NCBI RefSeq assembly: GCF_002210435.1
Contig: NZ_MZMV01000063.1
Coordinates: 1 to 38,897 of the forward strand
DNA: 38,897 bases
Direction: 5' to 3'
Source of the DNA: Micromonospora wenchangensis
Lineage (GTDB): Bacteria; Actinomycetota; Actinomycetes; Mycobacteriales; Micromonosporaceae
This document shows, piece after piece, positions 27,306 to 35,200 of this stretch. A program made the position numbers and the translations under genes. Position 1 is the first letter of the stretch. Each line of letters starts with the position of its first letter. The notes under the pieces were generated by a model. It saw only the letters and a list, made by a program, of their open reading frames with translations. It had not been told where the DNA came from and did not search any database.

Positions 27306-29047
27306 CCAGCACCGCACCACACCGGCACCGGGACACCCCCGGCACCGGCCCGCACCGGGTCGGGCTCGTCGCGGCCACCGCCGCCGGCCGCCGGCACGCC
27401 CGTACCCTGGCCGCCGCCTGGCCGCACGCCCGGCTGGTCGAGGCCGACGGGGTCGCCGACGCCCTGCGGACCGCCTGGACGACGTGCGACGCGGTGGTGG
27501 CGTTCCTGGCCACCGGCGCGGTGGTGCGGGTGCTGGCGCCGCTGCTCGGCGACAAGCGCACCGATCCGGCGGTGGTGGTGGTCGACGAGGCCGCCCGGCA
27601 CGCCGTGGCCCTGCTCGGCGGGCACTCCGGGGGCGCGAACACGCTCGCCGCCGAGGTGGCCGCGCTGCTCGACGCCCGGCCGGTGGTCACCACCGCCACC
27701 GACGCGGTCGACCTGCCCGGCCTGGACACCCTCGGTTGGCCGGTCGAGGGTGCGGTGGCCGCGGTGTCCCGGGCGATCCTCGACGGCGAACCGGTCCGGC
27801 TGGTCGCCGACGCGGTGTGGCCGTTGCCCGCCCTGCCGCCCAACGTCCACCCCGGACCGCCCACCGGGGAACACCCGCAGGACGGGTACCGGGTGCTGGT
27901 GACCGACCGGGTGGTGCCGGTCGACGACCGGACCGTCGTGCTGCGACCCCCGTCCCTGGTCGCCGGGGTCGGGTCCAGCCGGGGGGTGCCCGCCGCCGAG
28001 GTCGACGCGCTGCTGCACCGGGCGCTCGCCGACGCCGGGTTGAGCCCGGCCAGCCTGCGCTGCCTGGCCAGCGTCGACGTGAAGGCCGACGAGGAGGGCA
28101 TCCGGGCCACCGCCGACACGCTCGGCGTACCGCTGCGGACCTGGCCGGCGGCGGAGCTTTCGGCGGTGGACGTGCCGCACCCCAGCGAGGTGGTCCGGGC
28201 CGCCGTCGGCACGCCCAGCGTCGCCGAGGCGGCGGCGTTGCGCGACGGCGGCACCCTGCTGGTGCCCAAGACCGCCTCGGCGATGGCCACCGTCGCGGTC
28301 GCCCGGCACGCCCCGCGCGGCCGGCTGGCGATCGTCGGCCTGGGCCCCGGCGCGGCCGACCTGCGTACCCCGCGCGCCGTGGCCGAGTTGCGCCGGGCCG
28401 CCGTGGTCGTCGGCCTCGACCAGTACGTCGACCAGGTCCGTGACCTGCTGCGACCGGGCACCCGGGTGCTGGCCAGCGGGCTCGGCGCGGAGGAGGAACG
28501 GGCCCGCAGCGCCGTCGCCGAGGCCACCGCCGGGCACGCCGTCGCGCTCGTCGGCTCCGGCGACGCCGGGGTGTACGCGATGGCCAGCCCCGCCCTGGAG
28601 TACGCCGACGAGCGGATCGACGTGGTCGGGGTGCCCGGGGTGACCGCCGCGCTGGCCGCCGCCGCGCTGCTCGGCGCGCCGATCGGCCACGACCACGTCT
28701 ACCTGAGCCTGTCCGACCTGCACACCCCCTGGCCGGTGATCGAACGGCGGGTCGCCGCCGCCGCCGAGGCGGACCTGGTGGCACTGCTGTACAACCCGCG
28801 CAGCCGGGCCCGGGACTGGCAGCTCGGCGCGGTGCTGGCGACGTTCGCCGCGCACCGCCCGCCGCAGACCCCGGTCGGGGTGGTCCGCAACGCCAGCCGC
28901 CCCGACGAGCGGGTCCACCTGGCCACCCTGGCCACCTTCGACCCGACCGTGGTCGACATGTACGGGCTGGTGGTGGTGGGCAGTTCGCAGACCCGGCTGG
29001 TCGGCGGGCGGATGGTCACCCCCCGGGGCTACCGGTGGCGCGGATGA
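27302..29047 (+). CDS. cobJ: CbiG-CobJ fusion: cobalt-precorrin-5A hydrolase and precorrin-3B C17-methyltransferase
   Basis: A 581-residue two-part enzyme. Residues about 18-325 are CbiG-like: VGLVAATAAGRRHARTLA, VAFLATGAVVRVLAPLLGDKRTDPAVVVVDEAARHAVALLGGHSGGAN, then the CobE-like LVAGVGSSRGVPAAEV and LASVDVKADEEGI. Residues about 341-581 are the CobJ/CbiH methyltransferase: LAIVGLGPGAADLRTPRA, VGSGDAGVYAMASPALEY, VPGVTAALAAAALLGAPIGHDH and LYNPRSRARDWQL. It joins ring contraction with opening of the delta-lactone. The GTG at 27302 overlaps cobL by 4 nt. CbiG-CobJ fusions occur in actinobacteria. No cobG monooxygenase is seen in the window. Confidence 0.92.
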   Translation: MTSTAPHRHRDTPGTGPHRVGLVAATAAGRRHARTLAAAWPHARLVEADGVADALRTAWTTCDAVVAFLATGAVVRVLAPLLGDKRTDPAVVVVDEAARHAVALLGGHSGGANTLAAEVAALLDARPVVTTATDAVDLPGLDTLGWPVEGAVAAVSRAILDGEPVRLVADAVWPLPALPPNVHPGPPTGEHPQDGYRVLVTDRVVPVDDRTVVLRPPSLVAGVGSSRGVPAAEVDALLHRALADAGLSPASLRCLASVDVKADEEGIRATADTLGVPLRTWPAAELSAVDVPHPSEVVRAAVGTPSVAEAAALRDGGTLLVPKTASAMATVAVARHAPRGRLAIVGLGPGAADLRTPRAVAELRRAAVVVGLDQYVDQVRDLLRPGTRVLASGLGAEEERARSAVAEATAGHAVALVGSGDAGVYAMASPALEYADERIDVVGVPGVTAALAAAALLGAPIGHDHVYLSLSDLHTPWPVIERRVAAAAEADLVALLYNPRSRARDWQLGAVLATFAAHRPPQTPVGVVRNASRPDERVHLATLATFDPTVVDMYGLVVVGSSQTRLVGGRMVTPRGYRWRG

Positions 29048-29286
29048 CCCCCGGCGGGCCGGTGCCCGCCCCGGCCGGGGTGCCGCCGCCGGCCGGCGCG
29101 CCGGTGACGATCGATGCCTGCCAGGGCTGCGGGGCCTGCCTGCTGACCTGCCCCACCCACGCGATCCGCCCGGTGCCCGGCGGGCTGACCGTCCGGGCCG
29201 ACCGCTGCACCGGCTGCCTGGAGTGTCTGGAGATCTGCCCGGTGGACGCGATCCGGGTCACCACCGACCGTCGAGGAGCACCATGA
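29044..29286 (+). CDS. Two [4Fe-4S] cluster ferredoxin
   Basis: An 80-residue bacterial-type ferredoxin with two cluster motifs, CQGCGACLLTCP and CTGCLECLEICP, in residues about 29-64, preceded by a Pro/Ala-rich start of some 25 residues. ATG 29044 overlaps the cobJ stop by 4 nt; GTG 29035 would add three residues. Placed between cbiG-cobJ and cobH, it probably supplies electrons to a corrin step: ring contraction in the absence of CobG, precorrin-6 reduction, or reduction of cobalt before adenosylation. Which one is not visible from the sequence. Confidence 0.93.
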   Translation: MTPGGPVPAPAGVPPPAGAPVTIDACQGCGACLLTCPTHAIRPVPGGLTVRADRCTGCLECLEICPVDAIRVTTDRRGAP

Positions 29287-29336
29287 CCAGCATCCACCCG
29301 GCCCGCCGCCGGCCCACCCGGGGAGGCGGGCGGTGA
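29283..29336 (+). CDS. 17-residue ORF bridging ferredoxin and cobH
   Basis: ATG 29283 to TGA 29336 encodes MTSIHPARRRPTRGGGR. Its start overlaps the ferredoxin stop as ATGA, and its stop overlaps the cobH start as GTGA, so it links the two genes by two 4-nt overlaps and keeps ribosomes moving across the 46-nt gap. The cobH ribosome binding site (GGGGAGGCGGG) lies inside it. It may be purely a coupling device; a function for the Arg-rich peptide is not excluded. Confidence 0.4.
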   Translation: MTSIHPARRRPTRGGGR

Positions 29337-29926
29337 GCCGGGTCGTCCACCCCATCGAGCGGGAGTCGTACCGGATCCTGCGGGAACGGGTCGACCTGGG
29401 CGGTCTGCCGCCGCTGACCCGGGCGGTCGTCGAGCGGGTGGTGCACGCCAGCGCCGACCTCGACTACGTCACCGACCTGGTCTGCGGCGAGGCGGCGCTG
29501 GCCGGCGGGCTGGCCGCGCTGCGCGCCGGGGCGCCGATCGTCACCGACGTGGCGATGGTGGCCGCCGGGATCACCGGTGCCGGGCGGGAGATCGTCTGCC
29601 CGGTCGCCGAACCGGCCGCCGCCGCGCTGGCCCGGCAGACCGGCCTGACCCGGTCGGCGGCGGCGGTGCGGATCGCCCTCGACCGGGTCGGCCCGGGGGC
29701 GGTCTGGGTGGTCGGCTGCGCGCCGACGGCCCTGGTCGAACTGATCGGCGTGGCCGCCGATCCGGCGCTGGTGGTCGGGTTGCCGGTGGGCTTCGTCGGG
29801 GCCGCCGAGTCCAAGGCGGCGTTGCGGGCCAGCGGCCTGCCGGCCGTGTCCAACATCGGCGAGAAGGGTGGCTCGGCGGTCGCCGCCGCCGCCCTCAACG
29901 CCCTGCTCTACCTGGAGGAAACATGA
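29333..29926 (+). CDS. cobH: Precorrin-8X methylmutase
   Basis: A 197-residue CobH/CbiC that moves the C11 methyl group to C12, forming hydrogenobyrinic or cobyrinic acid. HPIERESYRILRERV leads into VERVVHASADLDYV with the catalytic His38, followed by GAPIVTDVAMVAAGI and the C-terminal VIGLPVGFVGAAESK-like segment (VVGLPVGFVGAAESKAAL) and NIGEKGGSAVAAAALNALL. The start is GTG 29333, with GGGGAGG 7-13 nt before it. The length is slightly short of typical (about 208), but complete. Confidence 0.95.
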   Translation: MSRVVHPIERESYRILRERVDLGGLPPLTRAVVERVVHASADLDYVTDLVCGEAALAGGLAALRAGAPIVTDVAMVAAGITGAGREIVCPVAEPAAAALARQTGLTRSAAAVRIALDRVGPGAVWVVGCAPTALVELIGVAADPALVVGLPVGFVGAAESKAALRASGLPAVSNIGEKGGSAVAAAALNALLYLEET

Positions 29927-30891
29927 CCGCACTGGTCATCGTCGGGCACGGCACGCGCAGCGCGGCCGGGGTCGACCAGTTCGCCGCGCTCGTCGACCGG
30001 GTGCGGGACCGGGCGGGGGCCGCCGTCGGCGACGTCGAGGGCGGGTTCATCGAGCTGTCCCGGCCGCCGCTGACCGATGCGGTGACCGCGCTAGTGACGC
30101 GGGGGCACCGGGCGCTCGTCGCGTTGCCGCTGGTGCTCACGGCCGCCGGTCACGGCAAGGGCGACATCCCGGCCGCGATGGCCCGCGAGCAGGAACGCCA
30201 CGCCGGCCTGACCTACCGGTACGGGCGGCCGCTCGGCCCGCACCCGCTGCTGCACACCGTGCTGGAGCAGCGGATCGACGCGGCGCTGGCCGGGGCCGAC
30301 CGGGCCGGCACCTGGGTGGCGCTGATCGGGCGGGGTGCCACCGACCCGGACGCCAACGCCGAGGTGGCGAAGGTGGCCCGGCTGCTCTGGGAGGGGCGCG
30401 GCTACGCCGGCGTCGAACCGGGGTTCATCTCGCTGGCCGAGCCCTCCGTGCCGGCGGTGCTCGACCGGTTGCGCCGGCTCGGTGCCCGCCGGATCGTGGT
30501 CGCCCCGTACTTCCTGTTCGCCGGGGTGCTGCCGGACCGGATCGTGGCCCAGTCGCAGGCGTTCGCCGCCGACCATCCCGACCTGGACGTCCGGGTCGCC
30601 GACCTGATCGGCGACTGCGACGCCCTGGCCGACCTGGTGCTGGAACGGTACGCCGAGGCGCTGCGCGGGGACATCCGGATGAACTGCGACACCTGCGCCT
30701 ACCGGGTGCTGATGCCGGGCTTCGCCGACAAGGTGGGCCGCCCGCAGACCCCGCACGACCACCCCGACGACCCGGTCGACGGCCACGGCCACCACCACCA
30801 CGGCCACCAGCACGGGCACGACCATCAGCACGGCCCCGGCCACCACCACCACGCGCACGGTCCGGGGCAGGCGGCGACCCCGGTCGGCTGA
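29923..30891 (+). CDS. cbiX: Sirohydrochlorin cobaltochelatase CbiX, long form with His-rich tail
   Basis: A 322-residue CbiX of the long, two-repeat type. His9 (VGHGTR) and His77 (AGHGKGD) are the metal-site residues of the catalytic repeat; the second repeat starts at about residue 131 (WVALIGRGATDPDANAEV). MNCDTC at 253-258 fits the MxCxxC iron-sulfur motif of the Bacillus megaterium enzyme, and residues 278-312 hold 17 histidines in 35 positions, a probable cobalt store. It inserts cobalt early, into sirohydrochlorin (factor II). It is the last gene of the operon, with a 4-nt overlap. Its presence beside cobN is discussed in the findings. Confidence 0.92.
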   Translation: MTALVIVGHGTRSAAGVDQFAALVDRVRDRAGAAVGDVEGGFIELSRPPLTDAVTALVTRGHRALVALPLVLTAAGHGKGDIPAAMAREQERHAGLTYRYGRPLGPHPLLHTVLEQRIDAALAGADRAGTWVALIGRGATDPDANAEVAKVARLLWEGRGYAGVEPGFISLAEPSVPAVLDRLRRLGARRIVVAPYFLFAGVLPDRIVAQSQAFAADHPDLDVRVADLIGDCDALADLVLERYAEALRGDIRMNCDTCAYRVLMPGFADKVGRPQTPHDHPDDPVDGHGHHHHGHQHGHDHQHGPGHHHHAHGPGQAATPVG

Positions 30892-30912
30892 GGGGGTCGG
30901 CGGTCAGCCGGC
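30883..30912. terminator. Hairpin between convergent cbiX and crcB
   Basis: CGGCTGA (30885-30891) and TCAGCCG (30904-30910) pair perfectly, and two more outer pairs (one G-U, one G-C) extend the stem to 9 bp, with a 12-nt loop. The left arm ends with the cbiX TGA, and the right arm begins with the crcB stop. It is the only candidate two-way terminator in this 12-nt gap and closely resembles the hairpin at 10290-10307. Confidence 0.5.
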
Positions 30913-31266
30913 CAGCGCGCGGGCCAGGGCGAAGCCGAGCGTGGCCGCGCCCAGCCCGGCGACCACGCTGACCAGCACGTTGACCAGCGCGGGCCGACGG
31001 TCGCCGGCCCGCGCCAGCCGGACCGTCTCGTAGCCGAAGGTGGACCAGGTGGTCAGCGCGCCGCAGAAGCCGGTGCCGACCAGCGCGGTCACCGCCGGCC
31101 CGGCGGGCACCCCGGCCACCACGCCGAGCAGCAGCGACCCGGCGACGTTGACGGTCAGCGTCCCCCACGGGAACCGGGAGCCGTGCCGGGCCTGCACGGC
31201 CCGGTCGGTGAGGTAGCGCAGCGGTGCGCCCAGCGCCGCGCCGAGCGCGATCAGCAGCACGCTCAC
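30904..31266 (-). CDS. crcB: Fluoride channel CrcB/Fluc
   Basis: A 120-residue CrcB protein with four membrane helices. GAALGAPLRYLTDR near the start, FPWGTLTVNVAGSLLLG (33-49) and GTGFCGALTTWSTFGYE (65-81) are the family signatures; the Phe and Asn residues lining the fluoride path lie in these. Dual-topology dimers export fluoride. The GTG at 31266 overlaps the stop of the other crcB by 4 nt, so the two are made together and may form a heterodimer, as known for paired genes. Confidence 0.93.
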   Translation of the reverse strand: MSVLLIALGAALGAPLRYLTDRAVQARHGSRFPWGTLTVNVAGSLLLGVVAGVPAGPAVTALVGTGFCGALTTWSTFGYETVRLARAGDRRPALVNVLVSVVAGLGAATLGFALARALAG

Positions 31267-31817
31267 CGGGCCTCCCGCCGGCCGGGCCGCTCCACCGCCG
31301 GGCCGGGCCGGCCGGGCCCGCGTCCACCCCGGTCGGCCCCCGGCCGGCGGCGGTCGGCACGGTCCAGCAGCCGGCCGGCCAGGGCGTCACCGGCGGCGAC
31401 GGCCGCGAGCCCACCGACCAGGGTGGCGGCCAGGTAGGCCAGCGCCGTCCCGGCGGCCCCGGCGGCCAGCGCCCGGTGGACGTCCAACGCGTAGGCGGAG
31501 AAGGTGGTGAACCCGCCGAGCACGCCCACCCCGAGCAGCGGCCGGACCAGCGGGCCGGCCCGTCGTCGGCCGAGCACCGCCATCAGCGCCCCGATCAGCA
31601 GGCACCCGGTGACGTTGACCGTGAAGGTGGACCAGGGGAAGCCGGTCGGGGTGTGTGGCAGGGCGGCCTGCACCCCGGCGCGGGCGAGCGCCCCGAGCGC
31701 CCCACCGGCGGCGACCACGCCCAGCACGGCGGCCGGGTGCGCGGCCAGTTCGCCCCGGTCGGCCGGGACCCGCAGGTCGACGTCGGGATCGACGCGCCGC
31801 GACGACGGTGACGTCAT
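31263..31817 (-). CDS. crcB: Fluoride channel CrcB/Fluc, extended paralogue
   Basis: A 184-residue CrcB. The four-helix core lies at residues about 27-150: VVAAGGALGALARAG, FPWSTFTVNVTGCLLIG and GVGVLGGFTTFSAYALD. A 26-residue polar start and an Arg/Gly/Pro-rich tail of about 30 residues make it longer than the usual 110-130. ATG 31817 has GGTGGGGAGGT before it on the minus strand. It is first in the two-gene operon. Such tandem pairs are common in actinobacteria. I searched the leader for a fluoride riboswitch and could not support one. Confidence 0.9.
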   Translation of the reverse strand: MTSPSSRRVDPDVDLRVPADRGELAAHPAAVLGVVAAGGALGALARAGVQAALPHTPTGFPWSTFTVNVTGCLLIGALMAVLGRRRAGPLVRPLLGVGVLGGFTTFSAYALDVHRALAAGAAGTALAYLAATLVGGLAAVAAGDALAGRLLDRADRRRPGADRGGRGPGRPGPAVERPGRREAR

Positions 31818-31961
31818 CGGGACCTCCCCACCAGTATCGCCGAGCACTGGCAGGGACCGTCGGCGCGTCCGCGCGGTTCTCCCGGTCGGGCCGGGACGGC
31901 GGGCCCCACCGCCGACTCGCCCGTGAGCATAGCCCGGCCGGCCCGGGTGCCGTGGCCGGTG

Positions 31962-31987
31962 CCCGCCGACGGCGTACGGTCGGCGGG
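31962..31987. promoter_or_regulatory. 9-bp inverted repeat between divergent crcB and thioesterase genes
   Basis: CCCGCCGAC (31962-31970) and GTCGGCGGG (31979-31987) are perfect arms around an 8-nt loop, 45 nt before the thioesterase start. Lying upstream of both divergent genes, it is better placed as an operator or leader hairpin than as a terminator. In DNA this GC-rich, chance cannot be excluded. Confidence 0.35.
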
Positions 31988-32031
31988 ACGGCCCGGTGCC
32001 GGTCGTCGCGCCACGACCGTCAGGAGGAGCA

Positions 32032-32604
32032 GTGCCGGACCGTAGCCCGTACCTCCGCGGAGCGGACCTCGCCGGGCGGACCGACGGCGCTGCGGTGCCG
32101 CCGGCCCGGACCGCGGCCCACGACATGTTCGACGCCGACGTGGCGTCCCGGGGGCTCGGCATCGAGCTGGTGCACGCGGCCGGCGGTACGGCGGTGGCCC
32201 GGATGCGGGTTACCGCCGCGATGGTCAACGGTCACCGGATCGGCCACGGCGGGTTCGTCTTCCTGCTCGCCGACACCGCCTTCGCGCTGGCCTGCAACAC
32301 GTACGGCCCAGCCACCGTCGCGGCCGGCGGCGAGATCAGCTTCCTGCGCCCGGTCCGCGAGGGCGACCTGCTGACCGCGTCCGCCACCGAACGCGTCAGG
32401 TACGGCCGCAGCGGCATCTACGACGTCACCGTCACCCGCGACGGCGAGGTGGTGGCCGAGTTCCGGGACGCAGCCGCACCCTCACCCGCCCCGCCGACGA
32501 CTGACCCCGGCCCGGGTTTCGACAGGCGTCGGACGGGAAACAGAGCCGGTACGGGAGCGGTCCGCTGTGCACCCTCCACCCGCGACGGTCGTCGATTGCA
32601 CTGA
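32032..32604 (+). CDS. paaI: PaaI-type hydroxyphenylacetyl-CoA thioesterase
   Basis: A 190-residue hotdog thioesterase of the PaaI/PaaD type. AHDMFDADVASRGLGIELVH begins the domain; NGHRIGHGGFVFLLADTAFALACN (67-89) carries the HGG motif and the catalytic Asp81; GGEISFLRPVREGDLL follows. PaaI relieves stalled CoA esters in phenylacetate degradation, but no other paa gene is here, so it may act generally. GTG 32032 has AGGAGGAG (32022-32029) at ideal spacing. The domain ends at about residue 147; the last 43 residues are Pro/Arg/Thr-rich and unlike the family (usually 130-150 residues), as if the original stop was lost. Confidence 0.85.
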   Translation: MPDRSPYLRGADLAGRTDGAAVPPARTAAHDMFDADVASRGLGIELVHAAGGTAVARMRVTAAMVNGHRIGHGGFVFLLADTAFALACNTYGPATVAAGGEISFLRPVREGDLLTASATERVRYGRSGIYDVTVTRDGEVVAEFRDAAAPSPAPPTTDPGPGFDRRRTGNRAGTGAVRCAPSTRDGRRLH

Positions 32605-32639
32605 TTTCCGGGCTTTCACACCACTTTGATCGGGTTTTT

Positions 32640-32669
32640 TTGACATCGCCCCGCCCGGCGGAGAAGACT
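32640..32669 (+). promoter_or_regulatory. Promoter of the ABC importer operon
   Basis: TTGACA (32640-32645), a consensus -35, follows a run of T, and AAGACT (32664-32669) is a fair -10 at 18-nt spacing. The transcription start would be near 32676, about 35 nt before the ATG. The surrounding 32600-32690 is AT-richer than elsewhere. The T-run (32635-32641) could also serve the end of the preceding transcript. Confidence 0.55.
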
Positions 32670-32710
32670 CGCCATTCTGATCTGCCAGGCGACGAAGGGT
32701 GACCGAGTCC

Positions 32711-34246
32711 ATGACCAGATCGAAGATCGTCGCGGCGGCGCTCGTCGTCGCCCTGACCGCGCTGGCCGGGTGCAGCGCCGGAGAGAGCGTCGACGTCGAC
32801 GGCGGGTCCACCGCCGGCGGATCGACAGGCGGCACGCTCACCGCCGCCATCGGCGGCGAACCCGACCAGCTCGACCCGCACAAGACGTCGGCCTACTACA
32901 GCTTCCAGGTGCTGGAGAACGTCTACGACACCCTGGTCGAGCCGGACGCCGACCTGAAGATGGGGCCCGCGCTGGCCACGAAGTGGACCACCAGCAGCGA
33001 CCAGCTCACCTGGACGTTCACCCTCCGCGAGGGGGCCCGCTTCTCCGACGGCTCGCCGCTGACCGCACAGGACGTCGTCTACTCCTACCGGCGGATCATC
33101 GACGAGAAGCTGAACGCGGCGTACAAGTTCGCCACCGTCAAGACGGTGACCGCGCCCGACCCGGCCACGGTGGTGGTCACGCTGACCGCGCCCACCCCCA
33201 ACCTGCTGGCCAACCTCGGCGGTTTCAAGGGCGTCGCGATCGTCCAGAAGGCCAACGTGGAGTCGGGCGCGATCAAGACCCGGCCGATGGGCAGCGGCCC
33301 GTTCACCGTCGCCTCCTACACCTCCGGCGACACCATCAAACTGACCCGCAACGACGCCTACTGGGGGCCGAAACCGAAGCTCGACGGGGTCACCTTCACC
33401 TTCGTCAAGGACCCGACGGTGGCCCTGCAGAACCTGCGCGGCGGCGAGGCGCAGTGGACCGACAACCTGCCACCCCAGCAGGTGCCGACCCTCAAGGAGG
33501 ACGGCGCGGTGACCGTCGCCACCACCCCCTCCACCGACTACTGGTACCTCGCCCTCAACGAGGCACGCAAGCCGTACGACGACGTGAACGTGCGCCGCGC
33601 CGTCGCGTTCGCCCTGGACCGGGAGGCGATCACCAAGGCCGCCAAGTTCGGCCAGGCCACCGCCAACCAGACCGCCATCCCCAAGGGCAGCTCCTGGTAC
33701 TACGAGTACGCGCCGTACCGGCACGACCCGGACCAGGCCCGGCAACTGCTCGGCGGGGCCGGCGTCAGCAGCCGCACCATGGACCTGATGGTCACCAGCG
33801 AGTACCCGGAGACGGTCACCGCCGCCCAGGTGATCGCCGCCCAGTTGAAGGACGTCGGGATCACCGTGAAGATCCGTACCCTGGACTTCGCCCAGTGGCT
33901 CGACGAGCAGGGCAAGGGGAACTTCGACGCCTTCCTGCTCGGCTGGCTGGGCAACATCGACCCGGACGAGTTCTACTACGCCCAGCACCGCACCGGCGGC
34001 ACGTTCAACTTCCACAAGTACAGCAACCCCACCGTCGACACCCTGCTCGACCAGGCGCGCACCCAGACCGACGAGGCCGCCCGCAAGCAGACGTACGAGC
34101 GGGCCGCGAAGCAGATCGTCGACGACGCCAGCTACATCTACCTCTACAACCCGGACGTGGTGCAGGGCTGGTCCCGCAAGGTCACCGGCTACCAGGTCCG
34201 CTCCGACCGGGCGATCCGGTTCCGCGACGTCGCCCTGAACCGCTGA
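32711..34246 (+). CDS. ABC transporter substrate-binding lipoprotein, peptide/nickel family
   Basis: A 511-residue family 5 solute-binding protein (DppA/OppA/NikA type), anchored outside the membrane. The signal peptide MTRSKIVAAALVVALTALAG ends at lipobox Cys21. GGTLTAAIGGEPDQLDPHKT (residues 40-59), GPALATKWTTSSDQLTWTFTLREGARFSDGSPLTAQDVVYSYRRI and DVNVRRAVAFALDREAI are classic. I chose ATG 32711 over GTG 32699 because GAAGGG sits 11 nt before the former and abuts the latter. Peptides are the default ligand; nickel or cobalt complexes are possible, given the cobalamin genes nearby, but the binding pocket cannot be read by eye. Confidence 0.92.
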   Translation: MTRSKIVAAALVVALTALAGCSAGESVDVDGGSTAGGSTGGTLTAAIGGEPDQLDPHKTSAYYSFQVLENVYDTLVEPDADLKMGPALATKWTTSSDQLTWTFTLREGARFSDGSPLTAQDVVYSYRRIIDEKLNAAYKFATVKTVTAPDPATVVVTLTAPTPNLLANLGGFKGVAIVQKANVESGAIKTRPMGSGPFTVASYTSGDTIKLTRNDAYWGPKPKLDGVTFTFVKDPTVALQNLRGGEAQWTDNLPPQQVPTLKEDGAVTVATTPSTDYWYLALNEARKPYDDVNVRRAVAFALDREAITKAAKFGQATANQTAIPKGSSWYYEYAPYRHDPDQARQLLGGAGVSSRTMDLMVTSEYPETVTAAQVIAAQLKDVGITVKIRTLDFAQWLDEQGKGNFDAFLLGWLGNIDPDEFYYAQHRTGGTFNFHKYSNPTVDTLLDQARTQTDEAARKQTYERAAKQIVDDASYIYLYNPDVVQGWSRKVTGYQVRSDRAIRFRDVALNR

Positions 34247-34255
34247 GGGGGCGAG

Positions 34256-35200
34256 GTGGGACGCTTCGTCCTGCGGCGGCTGCTCCAGTCGGTCGTCGTC
34301 CTGCTCGGGGTGACCCTGGTGGTCTTCCTGCTGCTGCAACTGGTCCCCGGCGACCCGGTGCGGGTCTCCCTCGGCACCCGCTTCGACCAGCAGACCTACG
34401 ACGCGCTGCGGGAACGCTCCGGGCTGGACCGCCCGCTGGTCGTGCAGTACCTCAGCTACGTCGGCAACGCGCTCACCGGTGACCTCGGGGTGAGCTTCCG
34501 CAGCGGCCAGCCGGTCACCACGATCGTGCTGGAACGGCTGCCCGCCACCCTGTCCCTGGCGGTGACCGCCGTGCTGCTCGCCCTGCTCGTCGCCTTCCCG
34601 CTCGGGGTGCTCTCCGCGGTGCGCAGCGGCTCGCTCGTCGACCACGCCGCCCGGGTGTTCAGCCAGTTCGGCGTGTCCGTCCCCGACTTCTGGATGGGCA
34701 TCATGGGCATCCTGCTCTTCGCCGGGGTGCTCGGCTGGCTGCCCCCGTCGGGGTACGTGGCGCTCACCGACGACCCGGTGGGCTGGGCGTCGCACGTCGC
34801 GTTGCCCGCCGCCGCCGTCGGCCTGGTCACCGCCTCCATCCTCACCCGGTTCATCCGCTCCTCGGTGCTGGAGGTGCTCGCCGAGGACTACGTCCGCACC
34901 GCCGAGGCCAAGGGGCTGCGCCCCCGGGTGGTGGTCGTGCGGCACGTGCTGCGCAACGCGCTGATCCCGGTGGTCACCGTCGTCGGGGTGCAGTTGGCCA
35001 GCCTCGTCGGCGGGGTGATCGTGATCGAGGTGCTGTTCGCCTGGCCGGGCGTCGGCCGGCTCACCTACGACGCCGTCCAGGCCCGCGACTACCCGGTGCT
35101 GCAGGGCGCGGTGCTCTTCGTGGCCACCCTGTTCCTGCTGATGAACCTGCTGGTGGACGTCCTCTACGCCCGCCTCGACGCGAGGATCACGCTGCGATGA
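34256..35200 (+). CDS. ABC transporter permease, DppB-like
   Basis: A 314-residue inner-membrane permease with six predicted helices. FVLRRLLQSVVVLLGVTLVVFLL.QLVPGDP is the standard DppB/NikB start, and YVRTAEAKGLRPRVVVVRHVLRNALIPVVT (residues about 215-244) is the EAA loop that contacts the ATPase. IEVLFAWPGVGRL follows. The GTG at 34256 comes 9 nt after the binding-protein stop, with GGGGGCGAG as ribosome binding site. Confidence 0.93.
   Translation: MGRFVLRRLLQSVVVLLGVTLVVFLLLQLVPGDPVRVSLGTRFDQQTYDALRERSGLDRPLVVQYLSYVGNALTGDLGVSFRSGQPVTTIVLERLPATLSLAVTAVLLALLVAFPLGVLSAVRSGSLVDHAARVFSQFGVSVPDFWMGIMGILLFAGVLGWLPPSGYVALTDDPVGWASHVALPAAAVGLVTASILTRFIRSSVLEVLAEDYVRTAEAKGLRPRVVVVRHVLRNALIPVVTVVGVQLASLVGGVIVIEVLFAWPGVGRLTYDAVQARDYPVLQGAVLFVATLFLLMNLLVDVLYARLDARITLR

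Noticed and set aside
31818..32031. Possible fluoride riboswitch before the crcB pair
   Set aside because: The leader on the minus strand has GC hairpins, but I could not find the conserved GGxGAUGG start together with the GCUGAUG element, so the match is not supported.
32699..32710. GTG 32699 as start of the binding protein
   Set aside because: The GAAGGG site abuts this GTG but is well spaced for ATG 32711, where the signal peptide has the normal length.
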